A stretch of 6,592 nt of DNA from an uncultured Candidatus Saccharibacteria bacterium. Lineage in GTDB: Bacteria; Patescibacteriota; Saccharimonadia; Saccharimonadales; Saccharimonadaceae. A program made the translations under genes and the position numbers. Shown in pieces: positions 4,834 through 6,592 of this stretch (the stretch's first letter is position 1; each line of letters starts with the position of its first letter). The stretch spans positions 1 to 6,592 of the forward strand of contig CAKUXN010000033.1 in assembly GCA_934700415.1 (NCBI GenBank), read 5' to 3'. Below the pieces are notes generated by a model, which searched no databases, had not been told where the DNA came from, and was given only the letters and a program-made list of their open reading frames with translations.

Positions 4834-5908
4834 AATCTAGCATCCATCTGTAATATAAATATAAATAGGCTGTAACATAAATACCAGTAAAGCAAGTCAT
4901 AATCAAAAGGCAAATTGGCACAAACGGGATACCTTCTGTCCATGCGAAATTTTTCATCAAAAGGTCAAATACAATTGGTGGCAGCATTACTATCACCCAA
5001 ATTACCGCCAGCGCAAATATTAACGCAATAATTCTCAAAATAAATCTAAATCTTCTACCCATCATCAAATCTGAAGCCGTGTGCAGAGCTTTCATTGGAT
5101 AAAGTCCTGGCGCGCTTACCGCCACAAACGCAATCAAGCTACTCGATAACAAATATCCTGAGATTAGAAGCATTAACGCCGCAAAAATAAAGAACAATAA
5201 CGCATAAAATGGCGTTGCCAAAAATTCCGTCTGCACGGCTGTCGAATAAACAATTATTAGCAAGAATATTGGGATACATTGAATCACAGCCATCGTAAAT
5301 ATCAAAAATGATGAAATCAATGGCGTCATTGCGTTATATAAAGCATCGCGTAGCTTAATTTTATGCCCTGCTAGGCGATGCCGCAAGATAAAAATTGTCG
5401 AAAGCCAAATAATCAAGAATATTAGTACTGCAAAAATCGTTGCCGCTTCGCTAGATTCTCCAGAAAGCCCACCAGTCGTAATTGTAGAAATAAGAAGTAG
5501 ACCCGCTTTTGCCACATTTCCAATATCGCCAGTTCCCATTTGTTCAGTTGTCTGATCCAAAATATCTTGGAATTGTCGATAGTTAGCTTCACTCATTAAC
5601 CCGACAAACACCACTGCTAGCAATACAGAGATAACAAGTAACGGTAAAAATAACTTCCAGTTTTTAAAAATAATTTTAAACGTCGCAAAAACATGATGCA
5701 TAATCCCAGGCACTTCCAAATCTCGTTTATAATCTTCTCGATATGAGCGCCTAAAAGATTTATGCAATTTGACTTTATTCGGACGTTTTTTACTTTGAAA
5801 ATAATTCTTTATTTTCTTCCACAAACTTACCTTAGTTTTTCCAGAAGTTTTAACTAAAGTTTTAGTAGAGGTTTTTTTAATAGTTTTTTTAGAACGTTTT
5901 TTTGCCAT
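4820..5908 (-). CDS. Polytopic membrane protein with Lys-rich N-terminal tail
   Basis: This is a 362-aa protein of unknown function. The first roughly 45 residues are dominated by Lys, Thr and Ser, and a basic stretch continues to about 65, so the N-terminus should be cytoplasmic and may touch nucleic acid or lipid head groups. Hydrophobic segments lie at about 88-106, 157-175, 197-222, 234-266 (possibly two passes), 288-318 and 328-352, giving six or seven membrane spans. A soluble loop containing SEANYRQFQDILDQ sits after the first span. The frame opens six bases earlier at TTG, but ATG 5908 (MAKKRSKK) is preferred. It overlaps htpX by 20 bases and ligA by 14, so all three are probably one transcript. 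The general shape resembles uncharacterised YesL/DUF-type or glycerophosphodiesterase-membrane-domain proteins, but no specific family was recognised. Confidence 0.85.
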   Translation of the reverse strand: MAKKRSKKTIKKTSTKTLVKTSGKTKVSLWKKIKNYFQSKKRPNKVKLHKSFRRSYREDYKRDLEVPGIMHHVFATFKIIFKNWKLFLPLLVISVLLAVVFVGLMSEANYRQFQDILDQTTEQMGTGDIGNVAKAGLLLISTITTGGLSGESSEAATIFAVLIFLIIWLSTIFILRHRLAGHKIKLRDALYNAMTPLISSFLIFTMAVIQCIPIFLLIIVYSTAVQTEFLATPFYALLFFIFAALMLLISGYLLSSSLIAFVAVSAPGLYPMKALHTASDLMMGRRFRFILRIIALIFALAVIWVIVMLPPIVFDLLMKNFAWTEGIPFVPICLLIMTCFTGIYVTAYLYLYYRWMLDYGKD

Positions 5909-6592
5909 GCTCAAGTCTTTCTATTCGCTTTTCAATCGGAGGATGCGTACCAAACAAATCATTAAAAAATCCTTTGCGTAAAGGGTCGTTAATATACATT
6001 GAAGCCGCTGCCGTATTTTGGCTTTTCATTGGCTGTGAATGTGCTTGTAATTTTTTCAAAGCTGACACCATACCTTCAGGATAACGTGTAATATTTACCG
6101 CTGATGCATCCGCCAGATATTCTCGTTGACGACTTACCGCCATCTGTGCCACAGCTGCCAAAATCGGCGAAAGAATTGCCGCGATCACAATCAAAAGATA
6201 TCCCATCGGACTACCTTCGTCATTTCGTCTTCTATTCCCATAAAATACCATTCTAAAAGCAATATCAGAGATTAGCCCCACCACACAAACTAAGCCAAAC
6301 ACAATCATCGACACCCGAATGTCATAATTTTTTACATGCGACATCTCGTGCGCCATTACAGCCGTCAGCTCTTTATCGTCCATAATATCCATTAGCCCAG
6401 TCGTGGCCGCTACAATAGCATGTTTCGGATCACGACCAGTTGCAAAAGCGTTTGGTGCCTTATCGTTTATAATATATACCTTTGGCATTGGAAGCCCAGT
6501 TGTAATCGAAAGATTTTCTACTATATTATATAGTCTAGGATTATCCTTCTTTTTGATAGGCTCTGCGCCAGTCATCATAGTCGCTACCGACC
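5889..6592 (-). CDS. htpX: HtpX-type M48 membrane metalloprotease, N-terminus outside window
   Basis: HtpX is a zinc endopeptidase of the inner membrane involved in membrane protein quality control. Numbering from the first Met in the window (6578), the fragment has the conserved PNAFATGRDPKHA block at 42-54, the zinc motif HEMSH at 77-81, and a third ligand Glu at 153 in REYLADASAV. Two hydrophobic stretches lie at about 89-112 and 126-148, and the C-terminal FGTHPPIEKRIERL signature at 209-222. The frame stays open to the window edge (SVAT before that Met), and full family members carry about 60-80 more residues with two N-terminal membrane spans, so the Met at 6578 is not the true start. 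The TAA stop lies inside the start region of the downstream membrane-protein gene, suggesting coupling. Any promoter lies outside the window. Confidence 0.95.
   Translation of the reverse strand, partial: SVATMMTGAEPIKKKDNPRLYNIVENLSITTGLPMPKVYIINDKAPNAFATGRDPKHAIVAATTGLMDIMDDKELTAVMAHEMSHVKNYDIRVSMIVFGLVCVVGLISDIAFRMVFYGNRRRNDEGSPMGYLLIVIAAILSPILAAVAQMAVSRQREYLADASAVNITRYPEGMVSALKKLQAHSQPMKSQNTAAASMYINDPLRKGFFNDLFGTHPPIEKRIERLEHGKKTF

Noticed and set aside
1..6592. Alternative genetic code (TGA as glycine, as in some CPR groups)
   Set aside because: LigA, HtpX and the membrane protein are full length with no in-frame TGA, glycines use GGN, and tryptophan is TGG. The only in-frame stop in a gene remnant is TAA, which that code does not reassign.

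Overview
The window reads as a piece of a small, low-to-moderate GC bacterial genome, most likely a Patescibacteria/CPR member and possibly Saccharibacteria. This rests on the compact overlapping htpX / membrane protein / ligA gene run, the divergent LigA without zinc-finger cysteines, and the general character of the proteins; it is an inference, since no rRNA or other marker gene is present. The standard bacterial code fits: tryptophan is TGG, all seven stops seen are TAA or TAG, and no long frame is interrupted by TGA.

Right part (about 2820-6592, all minus strand): a tightly overlapping housekeeping run, read from right to left. It holds the C-terminal three quarters of an HtpX-type M48 membrane metalloprotease (cut by the window edge), a 362-aa polytopic membrane protein with a lysine-rich cytoplasmic tail, and NAD-dependent DNA ligase LigA. 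The LigA stop codon sits in the loop of a bidirectional intrinsic terminator. This ligase keeps its catalytic motifs but has lost all four zinc-finger cysteines and a conserved domain Ia tyrosine.

Left part (1-2812): a 2.5-kb accessory block bounded by two 139-bp direct repeats that are 137/139 identical (1-139 and 2674-2812). Each repeat is followed on the plus strand, within a few bases, by a terminator-like hairpin. Between the repeats, all on the minus strand, lie in order of transcription: a strong promoter; a 379-aa coiled-coil protein ending in two copies of a Gly/His-rich motif; a terminator whose 3' arm carries the next promoter; two small acidic proteins that are diverged tandem paralogues, each with a -10 box six bases before its ATG; and an ASCH-domain gene killed by one in-frame TAA at codon 9. 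The layout (large coiled-coil protein with a compact C-terminal domain, then duplicated small acidic genes) resembles a polymorphic effector/immunity cassette, but no known toxin domain was recognised.

The best candidate for an undescribed system is this repeat-bounded cassette next to ligA. The repeat could be a recombination or insertion site, a multicopy structured RNA element, or both. The window starts inside the left repeat copy, so its full length is unknown.
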